In this document: positions 1-8,974 of the stretch, piece after piece
Layout of the letters: every line of letters starts with the position of its first letter
How positions within the stretch are numbered: the stretch's first letter is position 1
Source of the DNA: Streptomyces sp. G44
Lineage (GTDB): Bacteria; Actinomycetota; Actinomycetes; Streptomycetales; Streptomycetaceae
Assembly: GCF_016905445.1 (NCBI RefSeq)
Contig: NZ_JAFEXF010000012.1
Span: forward strand, 1 to 64,000
Direction of reading: 5' to 3'
Length of the DNA stretch: 64,000 nucleotides
The notes under the pieces: generated by a model
What the model saw: the letters and a program-made list of their open reading frames with translations, nothing else
What the model was told of the DNA's origin: nothing
The model's database searches: none
Made by a program: the position numbers and the translations under genes

Positions 1-1346
1 GCCTCGGCGCCTTCGCGGGCGGCGGCCCGGCACGCGCCGCCGCACCGGACGGCGTACCCGCCGAGGCCGCGGACACGGCCGCCCAGGCGCCCGCCCGCAA
101 GGGGCGGACGATGATCGGTGTGCCGTTCGAGCGGCGCTCCACGGTACGGGTCGGGATCATCGGCCTCGGCAACCGCGGCGGCTCCATGATCGACCTGTTC
201 CTCGCGATCCCCGGCGTGCGTGTCGTGGCGCTCTGCGACCCGGTCAAGGAGAAGACCGCGGCGGCGGCGAAGAAGGTCACCACCGCGGGCCAGCCGGCCC
301 CGGCGACGTACACGAAGGGTGAGAACGACTACGAGAACCTGTGCAAGCGCGGTGACATCGACTTCGTGTACGTGGCGACACCCTGGGACTCCCACTTCGC
401 CATCTGCAGGTCGGCGATGCTGAACGGCAAGCACGTCGGTGTCGAGTGCCCCCTCGCCATGCGTCTGGACGAGCTGTGGGAGCTGGTGGACCTCTCGGAG
501 CGGACCCGCCGACACTGCATGCAGCTGGAGAACTGCTGTTACGGCAAGAACGAGATGCGTGTCCTGCGGATGGCGCACGCGGGCAAGTTCGGGGAGCTGC
601 TGCACGGCGCGGGTGCCTACAACCACGATCTGCGCGGCCTGATGTTCGACCCCGACTACTACGAAGGCCCGTGGCGCCGGCTGTGGCACACGCGGCTGCG
701 CGGCGACCTCTACCCCAACCACGGCTTCGGCCCGGTCGCCAACTACATGGACGTCAACCGCGGTGACCGCGTCACGCACATATCCAGCTTCGGCACGCCC
801 GCCCTCGGCCTCGCCGAGTACCGCGAGGCGCACATGCCACCCGGTGACCCGAGCTGGAAGGAGACGTACATCGAGAGCGACCGCACCATCAGCCTCGTAC
901 AGACGGCGAAGGGGCGGGTGATCCGCCTGGAGCACGACGTCTCGACCCCGCACCCCTACAGCCGCATCAACAGCCTCGGTGGCACGAAGGGCGTCTTCGA
1001 GGACTACCCGCCGCGCATCTACATCGAACCGGACCACACGGACGACAAGTGGGCCGACTTCTCCAAGTACGCCGATTTCGACCACTGGCTGTGGAAGGAG
1101 CACGCCAACCCGCCCGGCGGGCACGGCGGCATGGACTACATCATGATCTTCCGTCTGATGCAGACCATGCAGCTCGGCCTCGTCCCGGACTTCGACGTGT
1201 ACGACGCCGCGACGTGGACGGCGCCCGTGCCGCTGAGCCACCTCTCGATCAAGGCGAAGGGCGCGCCGCAGGCGATCCCCGACTTCACACGCGGACTGTG
1301 GAAGAAGGCGCGCCCGGGGATGGACTCGCCGAAGCCGGAGGCCTAG
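1..1346 (+). CDS. GH109-type alpha-N-acetylgalactosaminidase (Gfo/Idh/MocA fold), 5' end outside window
   Basis: The reading frame is open from base 3 to the TAG at 1344-1346, so the true start lies upstream. The ATG at 111 falls inside the protein. The alanine-rich stretch before it (about 36 codons) fits the end of a Tat signal and linker, as GH109 enzymes are usually exported. A nucleotide-binding motif [10 protein letters not shown] opens the Rossmann domain. VECPLA and the LENCCYG...[15 protein letters not shown] block are characteristic of GH109, which removes terminal GalNAc by an NAD-dependent redox mechanism. The C-terminal alpha/beta domain is complete. Known of the family: tightly bound NAD and glycan or glycoprotein degradation. 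Inference: it works on extracellular glycans, as does the convergent PNGase A-like gene. Alternative: another secreted Gfo/Idh/MocA oxidoreductase. Confidence 0.85.
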   Translation, partial: LGAFAGGGPARAAAPDGVPAEAADTAAQAPARKGRTMIGVPFERRSTVRVGIIGLGNRGGSMIDLFLAIPGVRVVALCDPVKEKTAAAAKKVTTAGQPAPATYTKGENDYENLCKRGDIDFVYVATPWDSHFAICRSAMLNGKHVGVECPLAMRLDELWELVDLSERTRRHCMQLENCCYGKNEMRVLRMAHAGKFGELLHGAGAYNHDLRGLMFDPDYYEGPWRRLWHTRLRGDLYPNHGFGPVANYMDVNRGDRVTHISSFGTPALGLAEYREAHMPPGDPSWKETYIESDRTISLVQTAKGRVIRLEHDVSTPHPYSRINSLGGTKGVFEDYPPRIYIEPDHTDDKWADFSKYADFDHWLWKEHANPPGGHGGMDYIMIFRLMQTMQLGLVPDFDVYDAATWTAPVPLSHLSIKAKGAPQAIPDFTRGLWKKARPGMDSPKPEA

Positions 1347-1360
1347 AGCCGGAGGCCTAG
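1333..1360. repeat. 14-bp tandem duplication over a stop codon
   Basis: AGCCGGAGGCCTAG occurs twice back to back (1333-1346 and 1347-1360). The first copy contains the TAG of the GH109 gene and the second lies just after it. This looks like a slippage duplication with no coding effect. Confidence 0.75.
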
Positions 1361-1452
1361 GCGTACGGCGGGTCCGGTCACCTGGGCGCAGGCGACCCGC
1401 ACGAAGAGTGAGGCAGGTGTGGCCTGCGAGCCGCCCCTGTCCGTGTCGCGCC

Positions 1453-3108
1453 TCAGCAGCGCAGCCGGTCCTCCGTCAGCATTCCCTGCACGGTGGCCAC
1501 GGTGCGGTCGTGACAGTCGCCGCCGTCGCCGAACTGCCGGTAGCGCTCACGTGAGGTACCCACCGCGTCCCGCTCCTCGCGCGGGACGTCGGTGAGGTAG
1601 GAGGCGTCTCCGTCGTACCGGTCGTCGGTCACCGTCCGCCCGACCTGTCGACCGCGGTGCGTCGTGACCCGCACCGCACGGTCACCGAGGGAGATCTCCG
1701 TGCGCAGTCGGTCACTCGCCCCGAGCGTCGTGGTGCCGTCCATCGCGTACGTCCGTTCGGTGCGCACCGAACGGACGCCTGTGGTGACCGCCTCGCGGTC
1801 GTTCCAGGTGGCCTTGAGCGCGTCCACCGCCTCACCGTCGGTCCATCGGTGCGCGGAGGTGTGGGCGAGGGTGCGCGTCACCGTCGTGGTCACACGGCCG
1901 TGCGAGGTGTTCACATACCCGGAGACGCTCAAGCGGTGGCCGCCTTCCGTGTTGAGCCGGTGAGCGGCCTCTGCGGAACCGGGCGTGTACGGCGCCTTGT
2001 TCGTGAGGGTGCCCTCTGTGTGCCGGGTCAGCTTGCCCGTGACGCGCTCGCTTCCCTCGTCCTGCCAGACCAGGACGTTGACCGGGGTGCTCCAGCCCGT
2101 CTGCGCCTTGGGAACGCCGACGACGGAGACCTCCACCTCGTGGGGGCGGCCGTCGTTGAGGACCCCCGCGAAGGGTGTCAGGTCGTACTCGATGGGCTTG
2201 ACGTCGAATGCGCGGGGGCCCGGGATCACGTACCACAGGAAGGGGTTGGACCAGCCGCCGGTCCACACGGTCGGGAACGGTGCGGCGATCCCGGCCAGTT
2301 GGCCGTCCACCTTGACCTGTATCTCACGGTAGGGGCCACGGTCCGCTGTGCAGGAGTAGGGCACGGCGTCGGGGACCGTCATGTACCAGTACTCTTCGCA
2401 GCCGCCGCCGGAGCCGGTCGCGTAGACCTCGGCGACGATGCGTTCGCTGTTGCGCGGGGTGGTGAGCGCGGTGCCGCCGTCGAGGGGCAGGACGCGGTCG
2501 GGCGTCGTTCGCCCTGACGTTCCCTTGCTCCGGGCGTCAGGGCCTTTCTCCCGCGCGTAGAACGTCAGCGTGACCTTGACGTCGATGATGCCGGTGTACG
2601 TGTCGTTGACGACGTTGCCGATGAGCATCTCGACCCGCTGATTGCGGCTCAACGTCTCGCTGTAGCGGGTGACGTCCTTCTCCACGGACCAGGTGATGCC
2701 GTCGGGGGACGGCTGCGGCGTGGACGTGCGGAACACCTCTACGCCGCCGACGCGCAGATATCCGAGACGGTCGTACTGCCGCCCCTTCACCTTGCCGTCC
2801 AGCCGCAGTACCACCTTGCCCCAGTGATCGCCGCACCCCCGGGGCGGCCTGTAGTCGCCCTCGTACGGCGTGAAGTCCTTGAACTGCGCCTCGGCGACCG
2901 TCACCTGGCAGGACTTGGTACGCGGCTTGGAGATCGGGGGCGCGGCCGTCACCGGGTCGTGCCAGTCGGTGCCGAACTCGGGCGGGGGCGAGGCGGCGAG
3001 TGCCGGACGAGGCGTGGCCGTTGCCGTGGCCGAAGCCTGGCCGGTTCCGAGGAGCGAACCGGCGGCCAGAGCCACCCCCACGAGCATGGACATGACGTCT
3101 CTTCTCAT
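1453..3108 (-). CDS. Secreted peptide-N4-(N-acetyl-beta-glucosaminyl)asparagine amidase (PNGase A family)
   Basis: 551 aa with an N-terminal Sec-type signal: MRRDV, a hydrophobic segment to about residue 22, then ASA-type cleavage sites. The mature part has the PNGase A layout. An N-terminal beta-sandwich holds DHWGKVVLRLDGKVKGRQYD and the RLGYLRVGGVEVFRTSTPQPSPDGITWSVEKDVTRYS segments. A second domain holds GGGCEEYWYMTVP, the GPYREIQVKVDG segment and FPTVWTGGWSNPFLWYVIPG. These enzymes cleave the glycosylamine bond of N-glycoproteins or glycopeptides. The ATG at 3108 lacks a clear ribosome site. The ATG at 3093 has AAGAGA upstream but would drop the charged n-region, so the longer form is kept. 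The gene is convergent with the GH109 gene. Confidence 0.85.
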   Translation of the reverse strand: MRRDVMSMLVGVALAAGSLLGTGQASATATATPRPALAASPPPEFGTDWHDPVTAAPPISKPRTKSCQVTVAEAQFKDFTPYEGDYRPPRGCGDHWGKVVLRLDGKVKGRQYDRLGYLRVGGVEVFRTSTPQPSPDGITWSVEKDVTRYSETLSRNQRVEMLIGNVVNDTYTGIIDVKVTLTFYAREKGPDARSKGTSGRTTPDRVLPLDGGTALTTPRNSERIVAEVYATGSGGGCEEYWYMTVPDAVPYSCTADRGPYREIQVKVDGQLAGIAAPFPTVWTGGWSNPFLWYVIPGPRAFDVKPIEYDLTPFAGVLNDGRPHEVEVSVVGVPKAQTGWSTPVNVLVWQDEGSERVTGKLTRHTEGTLTNKAPYTPGSAEAAHRLNTEGGHRLSVSGYVNTSHGRVTTTVTRTLAHTSAHRWTDGEAVDALKATWNDREAVTTGVRSVRTERTYAMDGTTTLGASDRLRTEISLGDRAVRVTTHRGRQVGRTVTDDRYDGDASYLTDVPREERDAVGTSRERYRQFGDGGDCHDRTVATVQGMLTEDRLRC

Positions 3109-3198
3109 GGGGGTTTTCTATGGCCAGTCGCGGATCACCGCAATGGGCCCTCCGCCGGGCGAGGAACTCGGCCCGGAGGCCGCCGATGAGGTCGGCGC

Positions 3199-3954
3199 CT
3201 ACGCCTTGAGGTTCGCCTTGTCCCCCATCACCACGACCGGGTGCTGCTTCGGGTCCAGGGTGCGCAGCAGATGCTCCATGCCCGACTTGGACAGGCTCAC
3301 GCAACCCGACGTGCCGCTCCCATGATCCATGTGCAGCCAGATACTGCCTCCCTTGGCCTGGCCTTGGGGACGCGTCGGGTCGTTCGGCGGGGTGCCCTTG
3401 GCGCGGTTGTAGTCGATGGCGATGACGTAGTCGAAGTCGTGCCAGTGCGTCTTGGGCCAGGAGTGGGGCGCCTGCATGGAGTCCGACTTCGTGTACGGGA
3501 GCTTGGCGTCCGGATCCGCGAGGACACCGCCCGCGTCCGTGAGCGTGAACACCCCGACGGGGCTGCGCTTGTCGTTCTCGTGGTGGTCGGTGGTCCAGCC
3601 CTTCTTGCCGTTGTGCGCGGGCCAGCTGCGGTTCTCCTCCCAGGTGGTGTCCGACTCACCCGATTTCGTGTACAGGACGACGGTCGACTTCGCCGAATCC
3701 TTGCCGTCCCCGTAGACCGCGACGACCTGCCGTGAGTCCTTCGGAATTCTCGACTGGAGTCGAGCACCGACATCGGGGATGCGCTTGAGGCCGGCGGCCC
3801 GCCCACGCTCGCTTCCTGCACCGGCCGCACCCTTGTCGTGCCCGGCGTCGGAACCGCCTTTCTTCGCCGAACTCCCGTCGCTCCCGCAGGACGTGAGAAG
3901 GGCACCGCAGGCCGCTGCCGCGACCACCATTCGCACCGCACCGGCTATACGCAT
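3199..3954 (-). CDS. L,D-transpeptidase (YkuD family) lipoprotein
   Basis: 251 aa. The signal peptide ends in a lipobox (LLTSC, Cys23), so it should be a membrane-anchored lipoprotein acting on peptidoglycan. The YkuD catalytic core lies near the C terminus: WLHMDHG supplies the conserved His and TSGCVSL the nucleophilic Cys. The Arg that usually follows the Cys-Ile/Val pair is Ser here. YkuD enzymes form 3-3 crosslinks between meso-diaminopimelate residues or attach proteins to peptidoglycan. The region between lipobox and catalytic domain is a Gly/Ser/Lys-rich spacer. The gene is monocistronic in appearance and transcribed away from the ABC exporter. Confidence 0.85.
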   Translation of the reverse strand: MRIAGAVRMVVAAAACGALLTSCGSDGSSAKKGGSDAGHDKGAAGAGSERGRAAGLKRIPDVGARLQSRIPKDSRQVVAVYGDGKDSAKSTVVLYTKSGESDTTWEENRSWPAHNGKKGWTTDHHENDKRSPVGVFTLTDAGGVLADPDAKLPYTKSDSMQAPHSWPKTHWHDFDYVIAIDYNRAKGTPPNDPTRPQGQAKGGSIWLHMDHGSGTSGCVSLSKSGMEHLLRTLDPKQHPVVVMGDKANLKA

Positions 3955-4293
3955 CCGTCCATGGTCGCACCCGGCCCGCGCTTCCCCTGCCCAAGCCCTC
4001 TGGCCCTCCCGAAGAGAGGGCCGATTCTTTACCCCGGAACGGAAAATCGTTTGCTTCGGACCACCGTCCGAGGTGAACCTTTCACGGTTTGTTACCGCCG
4101 CCCGCTTCTCCGACTTCGTGGTCTCGGCCGCGCTCGCGCGTCGTGCATGCGCTTGCGTCTTTGTCCGCGCCTACGCCTACGCCTGCGTCCGCTCTGGCGT
4201 CTGCGTCTGGCGTATGCGTCTGCGTCTGCGCGTCGTCGCACCGAGCCCGAAGTCCGTGGAGCCGGCAACCGCCGCTCCGAGTCCTGGGACGTC
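3955..4293. promoter_or_regulatory. Divergent intergenic region with hairpin and hexamer-like repeats
   Basis: This 339-bp gap separates the transpeptidase and ABC genes and must hold both promoters. A perfect 7-bp inverted repeat GGCCCTC/GAGGGCC (4002-4008, 4016-4022) is visible. From about 4140 to 4235 the DNA is made of degenerate GCGTCT/ACGCCT-like hexamers. No -10/-35 pair is clear enough to assign. Confidence 0.45.
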
Positions 4294-6183
4294 ATGCAGA
4301 TTCGCGATCTTCCCTATTCCGACCCCGGCCTCCCCGACGCCCGGTCAGGTCCGCGCTTCCTGCTCTGGCTGGGCCGGAAGCACCGCAAAGGGCAGCTCAA
4401 GTGCCTCGCCTGGGGTCTGCTGCACTTCGGTTCCATCGCTGGTCTGCCGTATACGGTCGGCCTAGCCGTCCAGGCCGTTCTCGACCGGTCCGGCGGTCGG
4501 CTCGCCCTCGCGGGCACGCTGATCGGTCTGCTCGGCCTGGCCACCGCTCTGGGCGACGTGATGCTCCACCGCACAGCGGTCACCAACTGGGTCACGACCT
4601 CCGCCCGGGTACAGCAACTCCTCGCACGCAAGACCGCTCTGCTCGGCTCCGCGCTCACCCGGCGCGTGGCGGCCGGTGAGGTCGTCGCCGTCTCCACCGG
4701 TGACGTCGAGAAGATCGGTTGGTTCGTGGAGGCGCTGTCCCGGTTCGCGGCGGCGGCGTCCACGGTCGTCCTGGTCTGTGTCGGCCTCCTCTTCTACCAA
4801 CCCGCGCTCGGTGTCGACGTCGCCCTGGGCATCCCGGTGCTCGCGCTCGCCGTGCTCCCCCTGCTGCCCCGCGCGACACGTCGGGCCGACTTCCAGCGCG
4901 AGAAGGCGGGACGCGCCACCGAGCTGGCGTCGGACACCGTCGCCGGGCTGCGCGTACTGCGCGGCATCGGCGGCGAGGAGCTCTTCCTCGACCGCTACCG
5001 CCGCGCCTCGCAGGAGGTCCGCACGGCGGCGGTACGCAGCGCCCGGATGTGGGCCGCGATCTCGGCGACCCAGGTCCTGATGCCGGGTCTGCTGCTCATC
5101 GCGGTCGTCTGGCACGGCGTGCACCTGGCCCGTGAGGGCCGTATCACGGTCGGTGAACTGGTCACCGTCTACAGCGCGGTGATGATGCTCAGCTATCCGC
5201 TGCGGCACTTCCAGGAGATCGCCATGGCGTACTCCTTCTCACGCCCTTCCGCGAAGCGGGCCGCCCGGGTGCTCTCCCTGGAACGGACAGCGGAGCCCAC
5301 CAGTCGACCGCCGTCAAAGACCCTGGGCCCGCGTACGTCGGATCCGACCGAGAGGCAGCCCTTTCTCACCGGGCCCGATCTCACCGTGTCCGGGCCTCGG
5401 GGGGCGGGCGGTGCTCGTCCCACCGGTGACCTGTATGACCCCGTGACAGGGCTGCTCGCTCCCGCCGGCCGCCTGACCGCCGTGGTCTGCGGCGACCCGG
5501 ACGAGGCAGGACGCCTCGCCGAACGTCTCGGCGGCCACCCGACGTTCGAGGACGCCGTGGACCTGCCGTCCGTACGTCTTGGAGCCACGGCGCTCGATGA
5601 CCTGCCCCTGCCCGAGGCACGCACCGCCGTCCTCGTCCAGGACAAGGACCCCGTCCTGCTCTCCGGCACGCTCCGCGAGCTCCTCGACGTACCCGCTTCT
5701 GGAGCCGTCACCCACGAAGAAGCGCTCGCGGCGGCACAGTGCGCGGACGTCCTTGACGCACTGGCCCAGGCGTCGATGAATGACGACCCGATGGCCGCCC
5801 ACCTCACCGAACGCGGCCGCTCCCTCTCCGGCGGGCAACGCCAACGCCTCGCCCTGGCCCGCTCCCTGGTCACCGACCCCGAAGCTCTGGTGCTCGACGA
5901 ACCGACGTCCGCCGTCGACTCGCACACCGAGGCCCGGATCGGCGACGGGATCCGTGGGCTCCGGGCCGGACGCACCACCGTGGTGTTCACCTCGTCCCCG
6001 CTGCTCCTGGACCGCGCCGAACGCGTCGTCTTCCTCACCGACGGCCAAGTCGCGGCGGCGGGTACGCACCGCGAACTGGTGCACAGCGAACCGCGGTACC
6101 GCGCGGTGGTGACCCGCGAGACCGACGACGAACGCGCCGCCGTCGGCGCCCCCGCCCATTTCGACATCGAGGAGACGGCATGA
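4294..6183 (+). CDS. ABC exporter half-transporter, subunit A (degenerate Walker A)
   Basis: 629 aa, from the ATG at 4294. The frame is open further upstream but runs through the repeat-rich leader. An N-terminal six-helix exporter domain (about residues 30-320) is followed by a nucleotide-binding domain. The Walker A position (399-406) reads CGDPDEAGR instead of GxxGxGKS/T, and the H-loop His is replaced in VFTSSPLL. In contrast the signature LSGGQRQR (from residue 511) and Walker B ALVLDEPTS (Glu536) are intact. The gene overlaps its partner by 4 nt (ATGA). Together the pair matches a heterodimeric exporter with one catalytic and one non-hydrolytic ATP site. The substrate cannot be told from sequence. 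Confidence 0.88.
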   Translation: MQIRDLPYSDPGLPDARSGPRFLLWLGRKHRKGQLKCLAWGLLHFGSIAGLPYTVGLAVQAVLDRSGGRLALAGTLIGLLGLATALGDVMLHRTAVTNWVTTSARVQQLLARKTALLGSALTRRVAAGEVVAVSTGDVEKIGWFVEALSRFAAAASTVVLVCVGLLFYQPALGVDVALGIPVLALAVLPLLPRATRRADFQREKAGRATELASDTVAGLRVLRGIGGEELFLDRYRRASQEVRTAAVRSARMWAAISATQVLMPGLLLIAVVWHGVHLAREGRITVGELVTVYSAVMMLSYPLRHFQEIAMAYSFSRPSAKRAARVLSLERTAEPTSRPPSKTLGPRTSDPTERQPFLTGPDLTVSGPRGAGGARPTGDLYDPVTGLLAPAGRLTAVVCGDPDEAGRLAERLGGHPTFEDAVDLPSVRLGATALDDLPLPEARTAVLVQDKDPVLLSGTLRELLDVPASGAVTHEEALAAAQCADVLDALAQASMNDDPMAAHLTERGRSLSGGQRQRLALARSLVTDPEALVLDEPTSAVDSHTEARIGDGIRGLRAGRTTVVFTSSPLLLDRAERVVFLTDGQVAAAGTHRELVHSEPRYRAVVTRETDDERAAVGAPAHFDIEETA

Positions 6184-7961
6184 TCGGCCTGGCGCCCCCG
6201 GAGTATGATCCGGCGGCCCCCACGACCGCGGAGACCCTGCCCGTCGGCGCGAGCGCGACCGTGCGCGCCTACGTGCGCGAGCTGTTCCAGCGCCACCGCA
6301 AGGCCTTCGTTCTGCTCATCGCGGTGAACACACTCGCCGTGGTCGCCTCCATGGCCGGTCCCTATCTCCTCGGCGGTCTGGTCGAGAAGGTCTCGGCCGA
6401 CGCCCGGGAGCTGCACCTGGAGCGCACCATCGGCCTGTTCGCGCTCGCACTCGCGGTGCAGGCCTTCTTCGTACGGCAGGTGCGGCTGCGCGGCGCGGTG
6501 CTCGGTGAACGCATGCTGGCCGACCTCCGGGAGGACTTCCTCGTACGGTCCGTCGGGCTGCCGCCGGGAGTCCTGGAGCGGGCCGGGACGGGCGACCTGC
6601 TCTCCCGGATCACCACGGACATCGACCGCCTGGGCAACGCCATGCGTGAGGCGGTGCCGCAGCTGGCGATCGGCGTGGTGTGGGTGGTCCTGCTGCTCGG
6701 CGGGCTTGTCGTGACCGCGCCGCCGCTGGCGCCGGCGGTCCTCGTCGCCGTGCCGCTCCTCGTCGCGGGCTGCCGCTGGTACTTCAAGCGCGCGCCCGCC
6801 GCATACCGCTCCGAGGCGGCGGGCTATGCCGCCGTGGCCGCAGCCCTCGCCGAGACCGTCGACGCGGGGCGCACCATCGAGGCGCACCGGCTCGGCGACC
6901 GCCGCATCGAGCTGTCCGAACGCCGCGTCAAGGAGTGGACCGCCTGGGAGCGATACACCCTCTATCTGCGGTCGGTCCTCTTCCCCGCGATCAACCTCAC
7001 CCACACCACCGTGCTCTGTTCGACTCTGATGATCGGTGGAGTCTTCGTCCTCCAGGGCTGGATCGGCGTGGGACAGCTGACTACCGGCGTCCTCATCTCC
7101 CAGATGCTGGTCGACCCACTGGGGATCATCCTGCGCTGGTACGACGAGCTCCAAGTGGCCCAGGTATCGCTGGCTCGGCTCGTCGGCGTGCGTGAGATCG
7201 AGCCGGGGTCGGGTGATGCCTCTGTCGTCCCGGAGGGGCGCCACGTCCTCGCAGACGACGTCCACTTCGGGTACCGCGCGGGCGTCGACGTGTTGCGGGA
7301 GGTGTCCCTCGCCGTCGAGCCCGGCTCGCGCGTGGCCCTGGTCGGCCCGTCGGGCGCGGGAAAGTCGACGCTGGGCCGACTGCTCGCCGGCATCTACGGC
7401 CCTCGTTCCGGCAAGGTCACACTGGGCGGCGCCGCTCTGTCGGCGATGCCCGCCGAGGAGGTGCGCTCCCACGTAGCTCTGGTCAACCAGGAGCACCACG
7501 TCTTCGTCGGCTCTCTGCGCGACAACCTCCTCCTCGCGAGGACCGAAGCGCGAGAGGCCGAGCTGTGGGCGGCGCTCGGCGCCGTCGACGCGGCCGACTG
7601 GGCGCGCGGCCTCGATGAAGGGCTGGACACAGAGGTCGGTTCCGGCGGCTTCGCGCTCACACCGGCACAGGCACAGCAGATCGCACTGGCACGTCTCGTT
7701 CTCGCCGATCCGCACACGCTGGTCCTGGACGAGGCGACCTCGCTGCTCGATCCTCGGGCGGCCCGGCACCTGGAGCGCTCGCTCGCCCGTGTCCTGGACG
7801 GCCGCACGGTGGTGGCCATCGCCCACCGCCTGCACACCGCCCACGACGCGGACGTCATCGCGGTGGTCGAGAACGGCCGGATCAGCGAACTCGGCAGCCA
7901 CGACGAGCTGGTGTCCGCCGACGGCGCGTACGCGGCGTTGTGGCGGTCCTGGCACGGGTAA
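6180..7961 (+). CDS. ABC exporter half-transporter, subunit B (degenerate signature motif)
   Basis: 593 aa, translationally coupled to subunit A by an ATGA overlap. The transmembrane domain occupies roughly residues 30-310. The nucleotide-binding domain has an intact Walker A GPSGAGKST (389-397), Walker B TLVLDEATS (Glu near 520) and H-loop AIAHRLHT. Its signature is ALTPAQAQQ (493-497 = LTPAQ) instead of LSGGQ. The consensus ATP site would therefore pair this Walker A with subunit A's LSGGQ. The opposite site has lost both halves. Exporters of this kind move lipids, peptides or drugs; none is implied here. Confidence 0.88.
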   Translation: MIGLAPPEYDPAAPTTAETLPVGASATVRAYVRELFQRHRKAFVLLIAVNTLAVVASMAGPYLLGGLVEKVSADARELHLERTIGLFALALAVQAFFVRQVRLRGAVLGERMLADLREDFLVRSVGLPPGVLERAGTGDLLSRITTDIDRLGNAMREAVPQLAIGVVWVVLLLGGLVVTAPPLAPAVLVAVPLLVAGCRWYFKRAPAAYRSEAAGYAAVAAALAETVDAGRTIEAHRLGDRRIELSERRVKEWTAWERYTLYLRSVLFPAINLTHTTVLCSTLMIGGVFVLQGWIGVGQLTTGVLISQMLVDPLGIILRWYDELQVAQVSLARLVGVREIEPGSGDASVVPEGRHVLADDVHFGYRAGVDVLREVSLAVEPGSRVALVGPSGAGKSTLGRLLAGIYGPRSGKVTLGGAALSAMPAEEVRSHVALVNQEHHVFVGSLRDNLLLARTEAREAELWAALGAVDAADWARGLDEGLDTEVGSGGFALTPAQAQQIALARLVLADPHTLVLDEATSLLDPRAARHLERSLARVLDGRTVVAIAHRLHTAHDADVIAVVENGRISELGSHDELVSADGAYAALWRSWHG

Positions 7962-8044
7962 GGCCCGCCCCGGACGGAAGGAAGGCTGCGGTTGCACCGT
8001 GAGCGGAGCCGCAGTCCCTGTCCGGGCGCAGACAGTCACGATTG

Positions 8045-8545
8045 GGCGAGCCGGCCCGCCCGTTTCGGCTTGGGCAGGGCCGCCCGTTTCGGCGTGGGCA
8101 GGACCACCCGTTACGGCGTGGGCAGGACCACCCGTTACGGCGTGGGCAGGACCACCCGTTACGGCGTGGGCAGGACCGCCCGTTACGGCGTGAGCGGGGT
8201 CACCGGCTTCGGTCCGAGCGAGCGTGCCAGTTTCAGCCCGAACAGGGGCACCCGCTTCGTCGTGAGCGCGGTCACCCGCTTCAGCCCAAGCACGCGCGCC
8301 TGCTTCCGCCCGAACAGGGGCACCCGCTTCGGCGTGAGCGCGGTCACCCGCATCAGCCCGAGCACGCGCGCCTGCTTCCGCCCGAGCCCGCGCGCCTGCT
8401 TCCGCCCGAGCAAGGGCGCCCGCTGGGGCGTGAGCGGATGCACCCGCTTCACCCCAAGCGGAGCCGCCCGCTTTGGCCAGGGCAGCGTCGCCCGCTCCGG
8501 CCCGAGCGGAGCCGCCCGCTTCGGCCCGCACACGGCCGCCCACCC
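8045..8545. repeat. Degenerate 24-bp tandem repeat field (about 20 units)
   Basis: The convergent gap between the ABC operon and the next minus-strand gene is about 1 kb and is largely built of 24-bp units. Around 8092-8190 several units are identical or nearly so (core GGGCAGGACCACCCGTTACG). Further right the units decay to a looser GAGCGGAGCCGCCCGCTTCG-like consensus while keeping the 24-bp period. All three forward frames therefore encode 8-residue repeats, but no ribosome site or codon-use signal favours a gene. The stretch from 8545 to 8974 shows no gene either. Confidence 0.75.
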
Positions 8546-8974
8546 GTGTGGGAACAGGGATGGCCGCCTCGGTATGAGCACGGCCGGTAACCTCCGCGTC
8601 AGCGCGTCCGGCAGCCGCCCCTCGCGTGACCATCGTCGGCGCACCCTGCACGCGCGAAACCACCCCGAGCCGCCCCCTCGTCGGCATCGACGTGCCACCC
8701 ACGGACCCAACGGCGACCGGCAGGGGCCCAGGCCTCCGCGCAGCCCCGGCCCCGGCCCGACCGCGCCTCCACCAGTCTCCGGGCCGGGGCCTCCACCAGT
8801 CTCCGAGCCGGGCGCGCCTCCCCTTGTCCCGCCAGAGGCCCCGCCCCCACGCGAAGATCGCCCCGGCTCCGGAGCCACAGACCGCCCTCACGGCACTCGG
8901 CACCCCACCTGCAAGCAACCCGGCCCAGGCACGCCACCCCCGGACGGAGGCGGACCTCGTACGAAGGCCGGCCC

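Noticed and set aside
8045-8545. CRISPR array
   Set aside because: Units are contiguous, with no unique spacers between them, and no cas gene is near.
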